Source of the DNA: Sweltsa coloradensis
Taxonomy: Eukaryota; Arthropoda; Insecta; Plecoptera; Chloroperlidae
Direction of reading: 5' to 3'
Assembly (NCBI GenBank): GCA_024449915.1
Contig: JAMZAV010000302.1
Coordinates: forward strand, 744,001 to 808,000
Length of the DNA stretch: 64,000 bases
Both the position numbers and the translations under genes were made by a program. Positions 1 through 9,594 of this stretch are shown in pieces. The notes under the pieces were generated by a model. It was not told the origin of the DNA and searched no databases. It worked only from the letters and a program-made list of their open reading frames with translations. The stretch's first letter is position 1, and every line of letters starts with the position of its first letter.

Positions 1-117
1 AAGCAGTAACAGAAAAAAAAAAAAGAAAAAAAAACCCAGACATTCGAGCCATAAGAGTCAAGTGGAGACGCTCGCTTCGCTCGCTCAAAAAACATAAAAA
101 AAATCATAAAAACCAAA
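1..117. repeat. A-rich low complexity with H-like terminal scrap
   Basis: Runs of A occupy the first 35 bases and the stretch after base 88. Between them is a GC-rich stretch, about 68-86, of the form GCTCGCTTCGCTCGCTC. It resembles the reverse complement of the GCGAGCGAAGCG stutter at the 5' end of family H, so this may be a very short minus-strand scrap of that family. No hairpin tail or CTAG end is present. Confidence 0.3.
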
Positions 118-555
118 ACGCACTGTTAAAAATTCGTTTATTTGTTTATTTATTTATTTTGAAATTATGATTTTAATTGTCTCAGACAGGTCATATTCAT
201 AATATGTATGTTTTAACTATGTTACTCGTGTTACTAAAACCATAGTGATTTTACATCACAACTCTACTTTGCTATTTAACTGGTAAGTAGGCCTAAGTCT
301 CACATAGTTTGTAATGAATTGAAATCAAGCAAGCATTGTTCCTCAAAACCCGTAGGCTATTATTAGACACAATGTTATAGAAGCCCCTAACAGCTCTGAA
401 CTTGAGTTATAACCTTACGTAGTTGTTGTACTGTAAAGACGTGAGATCAAGTGATTAAACTGTAGATTAATGTTTACCTCGCTTGTCTGAAGGGTTGGTC
501 CAAGAGTTGTTGCGAAGAAGTTATGTTACTTGTCAACATCGCAAAAACAATTGCA
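118..555. other. no gene seen
   Basis: AT-rich sequence with T-rich runs around 135-160. I see no open frame of note, no repeat shared with the rest of the window, and no RNA gene. Confidence 0.5.
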
Positions 556-1171
556 TTGTTGTTGAGCGTAGCGAGCGTAGCGAGCGAAGCGAAGATTCCA
601 TTTCACTACACTGAAGAAAAAATCCGGAATGTGTTTTTTTCTTTTTTCTTTTTTGTTCTGTATTTTTATGTGTTTGTTAACACGATTCCGGCTAAACCGA
701 TACTCCGATTGCGATGAAATTTGATGGAGACCTTCGAAATCTCTGAACTTAGAACTGCCACGTTTTTGAGTGCAATCGGGAAATTTTTTCTCATAAAAAA
801 CGCAATTTTACGATTTTTTTCAATTTAAAAAAAATTTATTCGACTTATAACACCTACATGCTTTATCCGATTGTAATGATTTTTTCACAGAACATTAATT
901 TCATGAATTAATATATTCGTGTTAAATTTGAGCGCAATCGAATATTTATTTCTTATGAATATTGCAATTTTACGATTTTTTTCTTTGTTAAAAATTACGA
1001 TTAATTAAAAAAATTAAGTTATTTTTTTATTTAATTTAATTTAATTAAAAAAAATCTTCGACTAAGTAATGATTTTTTCACAGAACAACAGAAAATCCGC
1101 GTAACACATGGCAGCTCAATGCACCAATTACGCTCATCCAACAACGCGGCGGGACTTAAGCGTTTTCCTAG
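556..1171 (+). mobile_element. family H element, copy H1 (Helitron/Helentron-like, non-autonomous)
   Basis: The 5' end carries the TTGAGCG + GCGAGCGTAGCGAGCGAAGCG stutter, slightly altered (a TTG duplication replaces GGA). The ATTCCATTTCACTACACTG block, a T-run near 630-650, and the ACACGATTCCGGCTAAACCG block follow. One internal unit beginning CGACTTATAACACCTACATG is present. The right end has ACGCTCATCCAA, an inverted copy of the head, then the stem AACGC/GCGTT (loop GGCGGGACTTAA) and CTAG. The base before is A and the base after is T. It encodes no protein; the open frame at 523-717 is spurious. The family assignment is an inference from structure. Confidence 0.8.
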
Positions 1172-1172
1172 T

Positions 1173-1500
1173 TTAAATAAATACATTCGTATTTAGAGTA
1201 CCCGCTATGTCATATAACTGATTTTCAGTGGGGGACAGTAAACCAAAGCGACCAAGCCAATCCTGTTGGTCCCGACGCAATCGACGAGTGAGCGATAACC
1301 AACCAAAGAACGATATTTTTTAATATAAAATATAGCAATCAGTGGTATGGACAGTGCGAACACCCGCGGATCAACGCCAGAATCAACAAGGCCAAATTTA
1401 GAACAACTTTTAAATTTATTATTTGCCTCGTTGATAGGACGGCTCCAAAGTCACCGTTTACAAATTCCTAAGACAATAATTGATGGACTTAAGTCCAACT
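1173..1500 (+). repeat. dispersed repeat B, copy B1
   Basis: Directly abuts the CTAG end of H1. It shares ordered blocks with 9259-9581 and 35678-35930: CGTATTTAGAGT, GATTTTCAGTGGGGGACA, CGACGCAATCGACGAG, GCAATCAGTGGTATGGACAG and CCCGCGGATCAACGCC. It ends at the palindrome GGACTTAAGTCC, as B2 does. No coding potential and no tRNA-type promoter boxes were seen. Its class is unknown. Confidence 0.75.
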
Positions 1501-1795
1501 CATGTTAGTTATTATATATGTAGACATTTAATATAACTAAGATATAGTTTCTTAATTCGTGACTGGACACATCCAATACGTCGAATAATATAAGTTTGAA
1601 CGGTAAAATACTGTAACGTGTTCATTTCACAAAACGTTACACGTACCCTATGTAAATGTTTATTATGGACGTGTTCTAACAAAGACTCACAAGTTACATC
1701 ACAATACCGTCTTCTACTTGTATCAAACCATGGTATAATTCAAATGTAACTGTAAACAAGTTCAATGTGTCAATACGTCAACTTTCTTGTCCTAA

Positions 1796-1957
1796 CTAGG
1801 CCGCTTCGCTAACGCTTTTTCCAGTCGCGTTGATGGATGAGTTTTTCTGGTTAATTATCGTTGATCTATAAGTACGATTTCTATGAGAAATATTTCTTAG
1901 ACTCAAGCCATTTTTCTCAGAATAAGTGAAATTGAAGTCTTTGCTTCGCTCATCCAA
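1796..1957 (-). mobile_element. family H element, internally deleted copy H2
   Basis: Minus-strand copy of about 160 bp. Read on the minus strand it starts TTGGATGAGCGAAGCAAAG. It ends with the stem AACGC/GCGTT (loop GACTGGAAAAA), an 11-base spacer AGCGAAGCGGC, and CTAG. Only a little of the interior remains. The base after CTAG on that strand is T. Confidence 0.7.
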
Positions 1958-2021
1958 CTAAGTTTTCATGTTCCTGTGAGGAGTTCCAGACATACATCAT
2001 TGTTTAGCCTGGATCTTGTTG

Positions 2022-2613
2022 TTGGATGAGCGTAGCGAGCGAAGCGAGTGAAGCGAAGACTTCAATTTCACTGACCCCCCAAAAAATTTAGCTCGGGTGT
2101 TTTTTTTTTTTTTGTATTTCTGTGTTGTTCGCTCTCTACCGGGCAAACGGCATATGCGATCTTCATGAAAATTTGACAGGACCTTTGAAATCTCTGAACT
2201 TAGACTTGCTACGTTTTTGGGCACAATCGAAGAAATATTTCTCATGAATATCGTACTTTTACGATTTTTTCCGATTTTTTGTGCGATATTTTCGTGCCAT
2301 TTGGGCCAATTCTGACCAAACGGGTGGGGCTACAACGTTCATATTATACATGGACATTAAGGTTATGGTGATGTAGTACATTTTGAAAGAAAAAGTTGAA
2401 AAAGTTAGCCAGAATCCATAGAAATAAAGCTTTGAATATAAGTTTTTACGGTAAATAATACCAATTGACAAGAAACAATAGAAACTTGACAACAATCTCT
2501 TACAATGCGTAGGCAACAAAACAAATCACTTGCAAAAGTAAAGATATCCCACGCAAACTAAAAACTATAAAAAGCTCATCCATCAACGCGGCGGGACTTT
2601 AGCGTTTTCCTAG
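2022..2613 (+). mobile_element. family H element, copy H3 (subfamily 2)
   Basis: Head TTGGATGAGCGTAGCGAGCG, then ACTTCAATTTCACTGACCCC, a T-run near 2100-2113, and GGGCAAACGGCATATGCG. The interior differs from H1: GGGTGGGGCTACAACGTTC and a block starting ATTATACATGGACATTAAGG. The tail is GCTCATCCATCAACGC with stem AACGC/GCGTT and CTAG. This copy preserves the uninterrupted version of the site that is broken in H4 at 3034/3637. No protein is encoded. Confidence 0.8.
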
Positions 2614-3034
2614 TTCGTAATAGCATAGCTAAAAATTCACCAACCACAAGAATTGTTTTCACTTTTAATGAAGCTTGTACTTTATCTAATGGCGATCTGG
2701 ACTTCTTCTATTATAGTACGGCCACTTGATTGGATGAGCGAAGCGAAGACTTCAATTTCACTGACCCCCCAAAAAAATTTGCTCGGGTGTTTTTTTTTTT
2801 TTTTTTTTTCTGTCTGTTTGTTCGCTCTCTACCGGGCAAACGGCATATGCGATCTTGATGAAAATTGAAGGGGACCTTCGAAATATCTGAACTTAGAGGT
2901 GTATTGTTTTTGGGTACAATCGAAGAAATATTTCTCATGAATATCGTACTTTTACGATTTTTTTCGATTTTTGGTACGATATTTTCGTGCCATTTGGGCC
3001 GATTCTGACCAAACGGGTGGGGCTACAACGTTCA

Positions 3035-3636
3035 TTGGATGAGCGTAGCGAGCGTAGCGAGTGGAGCGAAGACTTCAATTTCACTGACCCCCCAAAATAT
3101 TTAGCTCGGGTGTTTTTTTTTTTTTTTTTTTTTTTCGTCTGTTTGTTCGCTCGATTCCGGGCAAACGGCATATGCGATCTTGATGAAAATTGAAGGGGTC
3201 TTCGTTTTCTCTGAACGTAGAGGTGTATTGTTTTTGGGTACAATCAAAAAAATATTTCTCATGAATATCGTACTTTTACGATTTTTTTTCGATTTTTAGT
3301 GCGATATTTTCGTGACATTTGGGCCTATTCTGACAAAACGGGTGGGGCTACAACGTTCATATTTCACATGGACATTAAGGTTATGGTGATGTAGTACCTT
3401 TTGAAAGAAAAAGTTGAAAAGTTAGCCAGAATCCACAGAAATAAAGGTTTTAATATGAGTTTATTGAGGTTTATAATACCAATTAACACGTAACAATAGA
3501 AACTTGACAACAATCACCTACAATGCATTCAAAAAGCACTTGCAAAGGAAAAGTGCAAACAAACGCAAAAAACGCAAACAAAAAAATTACAAAAACGCTC
3601 ATCCATCAACGCGGCGGGACTTTAGCGTTTTCCTAG
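3035..3636 (+). mobile_element. family H element, copy H5 nested in H4
   Basis: Full-length subfamily 2 copy from TTGGATGAGCG to TTTTCCTAG, about 602 bp. The host reads ACAACGTTCA before it and TATTATACATGG after it. H3 shows the joined site, ACGTTCATATTATACATGG. Insertion was therefore between A and T with no duplicated target and no host loss. One T is shared, so the boundary could be shifted by one base. Confidence 0.85.
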
Positions 3637-3887
3637 TATTATACATGGACATTAAGGTTATGGTGATGTAGTATACCTTTTGAAAGAAAAAGTTGAAAAA
3701 GTTAGCCGGAATCCATAGAAATAAAGCTTTTATATAAGTTTTTTACGGTAAATAATAACAATTGACAAGTAACTATAGAAACTTGACAACAATCACCTAC
3801 AATGCGTTCATAAAGCAATCTTCGGGCCTACAGATATTTGACATTCTAATTACCCTAGCAATTAGTACTTTATAAAAATTATTCTAA

Positions 3888-3961
3888 TTGGATGAGCGTA
3901 GCGAGCGTAGCGAGCGAAGCGAAGATTCCATTTCACTACACTGGAGAAAAAAATCCGGAAT

Positions 3962-4000
<39 letters not shown>

Positions 4001-4534
4001 CTTTCTTTCTTTCTTTCTTTCTGTATTTTTGTCTGTCTGTTAACACGATTCCGGCTAAACCGATACTCCGATTGCGATGAAATTTTATGGAGGCCTTCGA
4101 AATCTCTGAACTAAGAACTGCCACGTTTTTGAGCGCAATCGAAAAATTATTTCTCAAGAATATCGCAATTTTACGATTTTTTTCGATTTTTTTAAAAGTT
4201 CTTCGACTTATAACTCCTACATGCTTTATCCGATTGTAATGATTTTTTCATAGAACCTTAATTTTATGAATTGATATATTCCTGTGAAATTTGTACGCAA
4301 TCGAATAATTATTTCTTATGAAAATTTCAATATCACGATTTTTTCCTTTTTTAAAATTACGATTAATTAAAAAAAATTAAGTTAATTTTTTATTTAATTT
4401 AATTTAATTTAAAAAAAATCTTCAACAAAGTTCTGATTTTTTCACAGAACAACAGAAAATCCGCATAACACATGGCAGCTCAATGCACCAATTACGCTCA
4501 TCCAACAACGCGGCGGGACTTAGCGTTTTCCTAG
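3888..4534 (+). mobile_element. family H element, copy H6 nested in H4 (subfamily 1)
   Basis: Head TTGGATGAGCGTAGCGAGCG, ATTCCATTTCACTACACTGG, then a long T-run (3962-4000) followed by (CTTT)n to 4021. The ACACGATTCCGGCTAAACCG block and one CGACTTATAACTCCTACATG unit follow. The right end has ACGCTCATCCAACAACGCGG, the stem AACGC/GCGTT and CTAG. The flanks are A and T. Host sequence of H4 resumes at 4535. Confidence 0.8.
3962..4021 (+). repeat. poly-T / (CTTT)n tract inside H6
   Basis: About 38 T in a row followed by five or six CTTT units. A T-run or CTTT-run lies at the same place in every subfamily 1 copy (for example about 12287-12306 and 37574-37601), so it is a built-in length-variable tract of the family. 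Confidence 0.9.
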
Positions 4535-4642
4535 TTTAACAAAAATGATTTTGCAATGGACTTGAAAAGTAGAGATCCCACGCATACTAAAAATTTTAAA
4601 AAGCTCATACATCAACGCGACGGGACTTTAGCGTTTTCCTAG

Positions 4643-5321
4643 TGTAGATATATAATACATTGTCGGGTGATAGTCGGGGGTAATTTTTTTATGTGTAAAT
4701 CTTTATTTCTTGACCACTCAGTATGTTTGTGTATATATGTCTTTATTTTTATGTTGTAGCACTAACGAAATCTTTATAATAGGGTTTATATTCATATAAA
4801 TATTAGTGTTCTGTGCTTTTTATTAAGTTTAAATATTAAATCTTTATTTAATCACATGTAATTGGAAGAACCTGTTTGTGATAAATAAATAATACTACTT
4901 AAACTAAACATAAACTGAAAATCGTTGCTGGTAACTTCAGAACGGCTGACTGACACACGGGTCAGTTGGCTGGATTCAATTGTGTACCGACATCCACTAA
5001 GAATCCTCTGGGATCAATTAGTGGGGAAATAGCCATCCCAAAACCTCAGGCCCTATTACACATCTTACCTTGTTCCAGCTTCCTCGATGTATTATTAGGA
5101 CCACCACAGCGCTACCACCACAAGGATACGGCAACACAACCTGCAAAACCATAGCAATAGTTACCACCTCTGACCTTTAACAAGAAACTCTACAAGTTTG
5201 TTACAAGATTTCACCCACTCAAGCGACTGCAAAACACCTCTGTCTGCTTATCCTGTCAAAACATTTGAGATGCTTGACATATGATAATTGGATAAATTTG
5301 ATGAAACTTATTTAGAGCAGG
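4643..5321. other. no gene seen
   Basis: AT-rich to about 4915, then more mixed sequence at 4920-5280 with no repeat partner in the window. A 62-codon frame at 4966-5154 has no recognisable domain and I do not call it a gene. Confidence 0.4.
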
Positions 5322-5813
5322 TTTAGTTGTAATTATTCTCTATTGGACTATACAAATACTGCACCTTAGTAAATAAATAAATAACAAGATTTTAAACAAG
5401 ATTTCGACGAACTTATGTCATTATGTCTGTATCTAACAATGTAATTAGTACCCCAGTATTGATTTTCCTGCTTTGGAAAGTGTTTATTCCTAACCATCCA
5501 TAGGTATAAAAATAGGTTCTTTTGTTCTTTGTTTTATTGTTATCCCTTTATAGGGAAAAACTTTTTATCCATTATTTTTCTTTTACCTTAACAATTTGAA
5601 ATTTTTGATTTTTTTAATGAATTTTAGAAATTTTTTGATTTTTTTCCTCGATCTTTTAGGAAAAAAATGCTGATTTTGAAATCCAAATTGCTATCAAAGT
5701 TTTAAAAAAATCCAAAATTTGAGTATATTTTCAAAATTAGATTTTTTTGCAATTTTTCATTTTTTTTCATTTTTTTTCATTATTTAATTGAATCTACTAC
5801 AGGCAAACAAAAT

Positions 5814-5829
5814 ATCCGGGACATCCCGG
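5814..5829. repeat. short GC hairpin TCCGGGA/TCCCGGA
   Basis: Perfect 7-bp inverted repeat with a 2-base spacer inside the otherwise AT-rich interior of the 5.3-6.3 kb element. Confidence 0.6.
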
Positions 5830-6183
5830 AAATGTGTATTCGATTTTTGATCAACTATAAAAATCGTTCTAATCATTAGAATTTAGTAAGGAAAAATGCT
5901 ACCAATTCAGAACAAAACAAAGCAGCTTTTTGACCGGGTGTAAAATATGAAAAACTTACAGATTTAATTGTGTAGATTTTGAAAGAAAGTGGTAACTATG
6001 TGTACCACTAACCTATAAAGGGTTATTTGGCTACAACTCTGTTTTAATTTTTTGTAAGCTGGTAAGCGTTTTCAATTCACTATTTGGTCGCATTAAGATG
6101 GCAGTATTTATTTTGTTTCTCATTTTTGTACTGTTGTTGTTGCTATAGTAGTATCTATGTTGCTACATGTCAACAATTAAACC

Positions 6184-6222
6184 CGTGGAAGACGACTGAT
6201 ATATCGTCGAAATATTGTTTAA
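6184..6222 (+). other. hammerhead-ribozyme-like hairpin (degenerate)
   Basis: GTGGAAGA, then hairpin GACGA/TCGTC with an 8-base loop, then GAAATATTGT. The order, purine-rich GA core, stem, then GAAA, matches the catalytic core of hammerhead ribozymes found in Penelope-like elements. The core is GGAAGA rather than the required CUGANGA, so activity is unlikely. It lies at the inner edge of the right arm of the 5.3-6.3 kb element. Confidence 0.35.
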
Positions 6223-6282
6223 AATCTTGTTATTCATTTATTAAAGTGCAGTGTATAGTCCAATAGAGAAATTACAACTAAA

Positions 6283-6950
6283 TATAATAGTAGTCCATCA
6301 AATGATTGCATGTACATTAATAACGACTCATTGATGGTGATTTAGGATAAGGTTAACACCAAGCAACAGAGAAAATTGGTTATTACAATTCAGTTTTTAA
6401 ATTGGATTTAGTATTGGAGCAATTTGTGTTATGGGAGGTACATGTTTGAAAAATAAATTATTAATGAGACTAACAGTACAGGCCATGTTTATCAACTTCA
6501 CAATGTTGGGACTTTTCTTTGTTCATTATCAGACAATTTGAATTACAAAAAAAATGTAGTGAGAGAATTCGATAATTATATTGCATATTTGTTTAATTTT
6601 TCTAATTATACAAACGAAGTAAGCTAAAAGATTTTACTATTTTGAGAAACTCATAATGATGTATGTCACTATAGGCACAGAACTAGCAGAGAATTGCTAA
6701 CCAAGCACATGAATTGTACGTTTGACAACTTTTTTTAAAGAAGTTTTGGTAATTTTGTGTCGAGTAGATTCTCAGGCCTATAAAGATAAACATTCATCGT
6801 CCAACTTTGTATTGTGTATTTATTACAATATAATATTGTTGTTTGAAAACATGTTGCAAATTTCAATCTATGAATCTCTCTTGCGAACTATCATCCTCAA
6901 ATAAAACCAATAAAATAATACATCTGATTGGACATAGTTATATTTCACCT
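6283..6950. other. no gene seen
   Basis: AT-rich sequence. No shared repeat or RNA gene recognised. Confidence 0.45.
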
Positions 6951-6954
6951 TTCA

Positions 6955-7205
6955 TTTTGCGTCCCCCAATCACCACATGTAGTCAGTCACCCCTTATGGT
7001 GTTTTGCATGCTCACTTCCCAACCACCTCAATCTCTTCCATCACGCACCACTTTTCCCCCAAACTCTCCCGGCCTCAAACCCACACACTCAACTCTCCTT
7101 CCCTCTTCCTATGAAATGTCACCAGTCACCACGACCAACTCATTACCAAACACCGCACTCATCTCCATAGGAAAACACACACCTCGCTCTCAAACCGGCA
7201 GATGA
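6955..7205 (+). other. C-rich, G-poor strand-asymmetric block
   Basis: About 250 bases in which the plus strand is rich in C, A and T and very poor in G. This keeps frames open in two phases (6843-7205 and 6928-7170), but the predicted peptides are Pro/Thr/Ser-rich and overlap each other. I read them as a composition effect and not as genes. Confidence 0.5.
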
Positions 7206-7480
7206 TCCGCCTAACAGTGACGTCAGTCTGTGGAGTACTCATCCCAATATCATTTCCGTGTGTTGATGTCGATTCTCATTTATATTGATTATCGGTGATG
7301 GGTACTGCATAAATAGTAAATACAATATCTGTAATGTCCAGAATTTCAATATCTAGTTAAAATTAATCTGCCGGTTAGTTCTCTAAGTAAATATTTACAA
7401 GGCTTCTGATTGGTGGTTGCCATTGATAACAAGATATGTGGCAGTTAAATTAAGTACTTGCCACTTTAACTGGACATTGA

Positions 7481-7505
7481 AATACCGGACCTAAAGTCCG
7501 GTATT
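7481..7505. repeat. perfect hairpin AATACCGGAC / GTCCGGTATT
   Basis: Ten-base arms with a 5-base loop, in AT-rich surroundings. No partner copy was found in the window. Confidence 0.75.
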
Positions 7506-7678
7506 CTTCTTTAACGAATAAGAAATTATCAATTTTATGTAATGTATTTTCAATTTATTTTTCTTTATCTTATTTAGTTTAAAAAATTGGTCTATAATAT
7601 CTTAATCTTCGTAATATAAGAAAAAGCAATTTTGTATATATATTTACAACGTATTTGATAAGATTAATTCCTAAAACA

Positions 7679-7701
7679 CATATATATATATATATATATA
7701 T
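7679..7701. repeat. (TA)n microsatellite left of foldback
   Basis: About eleven TA units touching the left arm of the 7702-7981 foldback. A shorter TA run lies at about 8014-8023 on the other side. Confidence 0.9.
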
Positions 7702-7981
7702 GATAAAAACAAGGATCTTGGGTAAAACCGCGTCGAAAATAAGATGAACCAGGGCAGAACCTGGGCGTCCACCGACGTTTCGTCTGTACTACGTCAGACA
7801 TTTTCAAGGTTGACTGTGACTCTACGGAGGTTGGAGTCACAGTGAATCCAACCTCCGCAGAGTCACAGTCAACCTTGAAAATGTCTGACGTAGTACAGAC
7901 GAAACGTCGGTGGACGCCCAGGTTCTGCCCTGGTTCATCTTATTTTCGACGCGGGTTTTACCCATAATCCTTGTTTTTATC
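7702..7981. mobile_element. near-perfect foldback element, about 134-bp arms
   Basis: The left arm 7702-7835 and right arm 7847-7981 are inverted copies with only a few differences, separated by 11 bases. The arms include GATAAAAACAAGGAT, CTTATTTTCGACGCG, the ACAGACGAAACGTCGG block and GACTGTGACTCT. (TA)n lies on both sides. The element encodes no protein. The near identity of the arms implies recent formation or ongoing arm conversion. It could be a Penelope-like terminal repeat pair; the class is inferred. Confidence 0.75.
7872..7912 (+). other. hammerhead-like hairpin in foldback right arm
   Basis: CCTTGAAAAT, hairpin GTCTG/CAGAC with an 8-base loop ACGTAGTA, then GAAACGTCGG. The same motif is present in inverted orientation in the left arm (about 7770-7811). 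The architecture matches the hammerhead core order, but TTGAAAA replaces CUGANGA. Confidence 0.35.
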
Positions 7982-8210
7982 CTATGACGGGCCGCGAAAA
8001 CCTACAACAATCCATATATATATAAACAAATATACGTAGATATAGGCCTCATTAGTTAAATATTAAATGATGCAATTACAACGGCTCGCTCTTGGGACTA
8101 TACTAAAACTTTAAACAAGAAGCTATCCTGCATTCATTAGTAGGTTTCCCTTTAAAATGTTTAATTATTGATTTTTAATTTAATCTTCAACTGTCATTGA
8201 AACTCGATTA

Positions 8211-8590
8211 AAACAGTTTCAATGGCGAGGCAGTTACTGGCTTCATTGGTTGTGTATTCATATTCAACGCGAAGTGAGAGATCAGCGCTTGAAAAGGCAA
8301 TTCCGTCCAAGGATCAATATATTTCCTGACGAAACCCGCCGTAATTGAATTTTTATCCATTCTAGATCAATCTTTTGTCTTTATCGTACCGGAATTACCC
8401 TGACGACCCAGAAAGAATCCGCCGAGGGAACGGCGTATCTCTCACTCAACAGTTTACGACGACGGTGGCTCCGTGGCGACATTATTGGACGTTGATCGTG
8501 TAACTCTTGAGATCGACGCCCACGCTCGCGAGCAGAACACCAACACACGACGCAACGAGGAGGACGTGGTTCATGTCAACCGAAATAAAA
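8211..8590. other. GC-elevated non-repetitive island
   Basis: Noticeably richer in CG dinucleotides than its surroundings, for example around 8380-8560, and not shared with any other part of the window. The frames are closed on both strands. It could be a conserved regulatory block, a promoter CpG patch or a small untranslated exon; nothing here decides between these. Confidence 0.3.
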
Positions 8591-9003
8591 TAGTTAAATA
8601 AAACTCATGGCATCAAATGCTTTAAGCATTAGGAGGTGGTTAATATTTCATTCCCCTTTAATTAAAATCTCACTACCACACCTAAGTGCTATTAAGTAAT
8701 TTATGTAAAACACACTTAGAAATACTGAAATCGTTTGTCAAAGTTTTTAACGGTAGTGACAGTAACGTGGACTCCGATTGGCTAGATACCACCCACCGGC
8801 AGTCCCCACTGCAAGGATTCAAGTTTCTCAGTCATGTGTGAATGCTGGGGATGGGACTGATAACAGTCACTGGCCATGCCTTCAACTACCAGAACACCCC
8901 AACGATATATAATTAGTTACCTGATGATAAGCACAATGGGTAAAACAGAAATTTCGGCACTAAAGAAAATAGTTTTGACAATGAAAACAAGCTTAGACTT
9001 TAT
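8591..9003. other. no gene seen
   Basis: Mixed AT-rich sequence without recognised repeat, RNA gene or convincing coding frame. Confidence 0.45.
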
Positions 9004-9091
9004 AACACTTGTTTACTGTTGGGAATATGTAGATGAACACAAACATGCCTATTCTTTTTAACACTTGTTTATTGTTGGGAATAGGTAGATG
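9004..9091 (+). repeat. two-copy direct repeat, about 32-bp unit
   Basis: AACACTTGTTTACTGTTGGG at 9004 and AACACTTGTTTATTGTTGGG at 9060, each continuing into AATATGTAGATG or AATAGGTAGATG. The offset is 56 bases. A local duplication. Confidence 0.8.
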
Positions 9092-9149
9092 TAATGTACA
9101 CATAGATTGATTAAGAATAACACAAAAGATCTAAAGGTCTACCCAAGTA

Positions 9150-9215
9150 ACTTTGGGCAAGCACATGTACGGGAGTGCCCAAAAGCGGTAGCGAAGCTAT
9201 TCAAGAGAGCGTAAA
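9150..9215 (+). repeat. dispersed repeat G, copy G1
   Basis: Contains TACGGGAGTGCCCA followed by AG..GGTAGCGAAGCTA. The reverse complement of 19110-19150 has the same order. No class assigned. Confidence 0.45.
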
Positions 9216-9258
9216 AATGAATACAAAAATAAAATAATTTACTGTTTATTGATTATTT

Positions 9259-9581
9259 TAAATAAATAAATTCGTATTTAGAGTCTACCCAGCACTCAAT
9301 CATATAACTGATTTTCAGTGGGGGACATTAATCCAAAGCGACCAAGCCAACCCTGAAGGCCCCGACGCAATCGACGAGGGATAACCATCCAAAGATCGTT
9401 TTTTTTAAATTGGAAATAAAGCAATCAGTGGTATGGACAGTGCGAACACCCGCGGATCAACGCCTGAATCAACAAGGCCTATTCAGAATAACTTTGAATT
9501 TATTATGAGCTTCATTGCTAGGACGGCTTCAAGGTCACCGTTTGTAAACTTCTTACCCAAGAACTGATGGACTTAAGTCCA
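9259..9581 (+). repeat. dispersed repeat B, copy B2
   Basis: Same ordered blocks as B1, from AAATAAATAAATTCGTATTT through GATTTTCAGTGGGGGACA, CGACGCAATCGACGAG and CCCGCGGATCAACGCC to the terminal palindrome GGACTTAAGTCC. Length and both ends agree with B1, so the unit is about 325 bp. Confidence 0.8.
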
Positions 9582-9594
9582 AATCAGAAGTTTA

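Larger units (their letters stand above)
2730..4642 (+). mobile_element. family H element, copy H4, broken by two nested H copies
   Basis: Host element made of three pieces: 2730-3034, 3637-3887 and 4535-4642. The first piece runs from TTGGATGAGCG to ACAACGTTCA. The second resumes with TATTATACATGGACATTAAG, exactly as in the undamaged copy H3. The third carries the subfamily 2 right end (ATCCCACGCATACTAAAA, then CTCATACATCAACGCG and GCGTTTTCCTAG). The flanks are A and T. The middle piece has about 70 bases (roughly 3820-3887) not found in H3. Confidence 0.75.
5322..6282. mobile_element. long inverted-repeat element with hammerhead-like ends
   Basis: The left arm (5322-5412) and right arm (about 6199-6282) are inverted copies. 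Both contain TTTAGTTGTAAT / ATTACAACTAAA at the outside, then CTCTATTGGACTATAC, the GCAC/GTGC block, (AAAT)n and AACAAGATTTTAAACAAGAT with CGTCGAAAT at the inner edge. The interior of about 790 bp is T-rich at 5520-5790, with no open frame above 60 codons of meaning. A Penelope-like terminal-repeat origin is suggested by the GAAA-containing hairpin; this is inference. Confidence 0.55.

Noticed and set aside
1796..1957. H2 as a bare inverted-repeat MITE with a transposase-type target duplication
   Set aside because: No target duplication is visible, and it carries the same stem plus CTAG tail as the other H copies.
2711..3243. Lys-rich minus-strand frames near 2.7-3.2 kb, and similar at 1997-2245 and 3936-4157
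   Set aside because: They are translations of family H copies; the Lys runs are the T-tract. The near-identical peptides reflect repeat copies, not a gene family.
2022..4642. CRISPR-like array, because the H heads repeat at intervals
   Set aside because: The repeats are hundreds of bases long, nested and interspersed through a eukaryotic-type region; there are no regular spacers.
6843..7205. 120-codon Pro/Thr/Ser-rich frame
   Set aside because: A second frame (6928-7170) is open over the same DNA. A G-poor strand lacks stop codons in several phases, so this is a composition effect.
7481..7505. Rho-independent terminator
   Set aside because: A GC hairpin, but no gene upstream, and the region is clearly eukaryotic.
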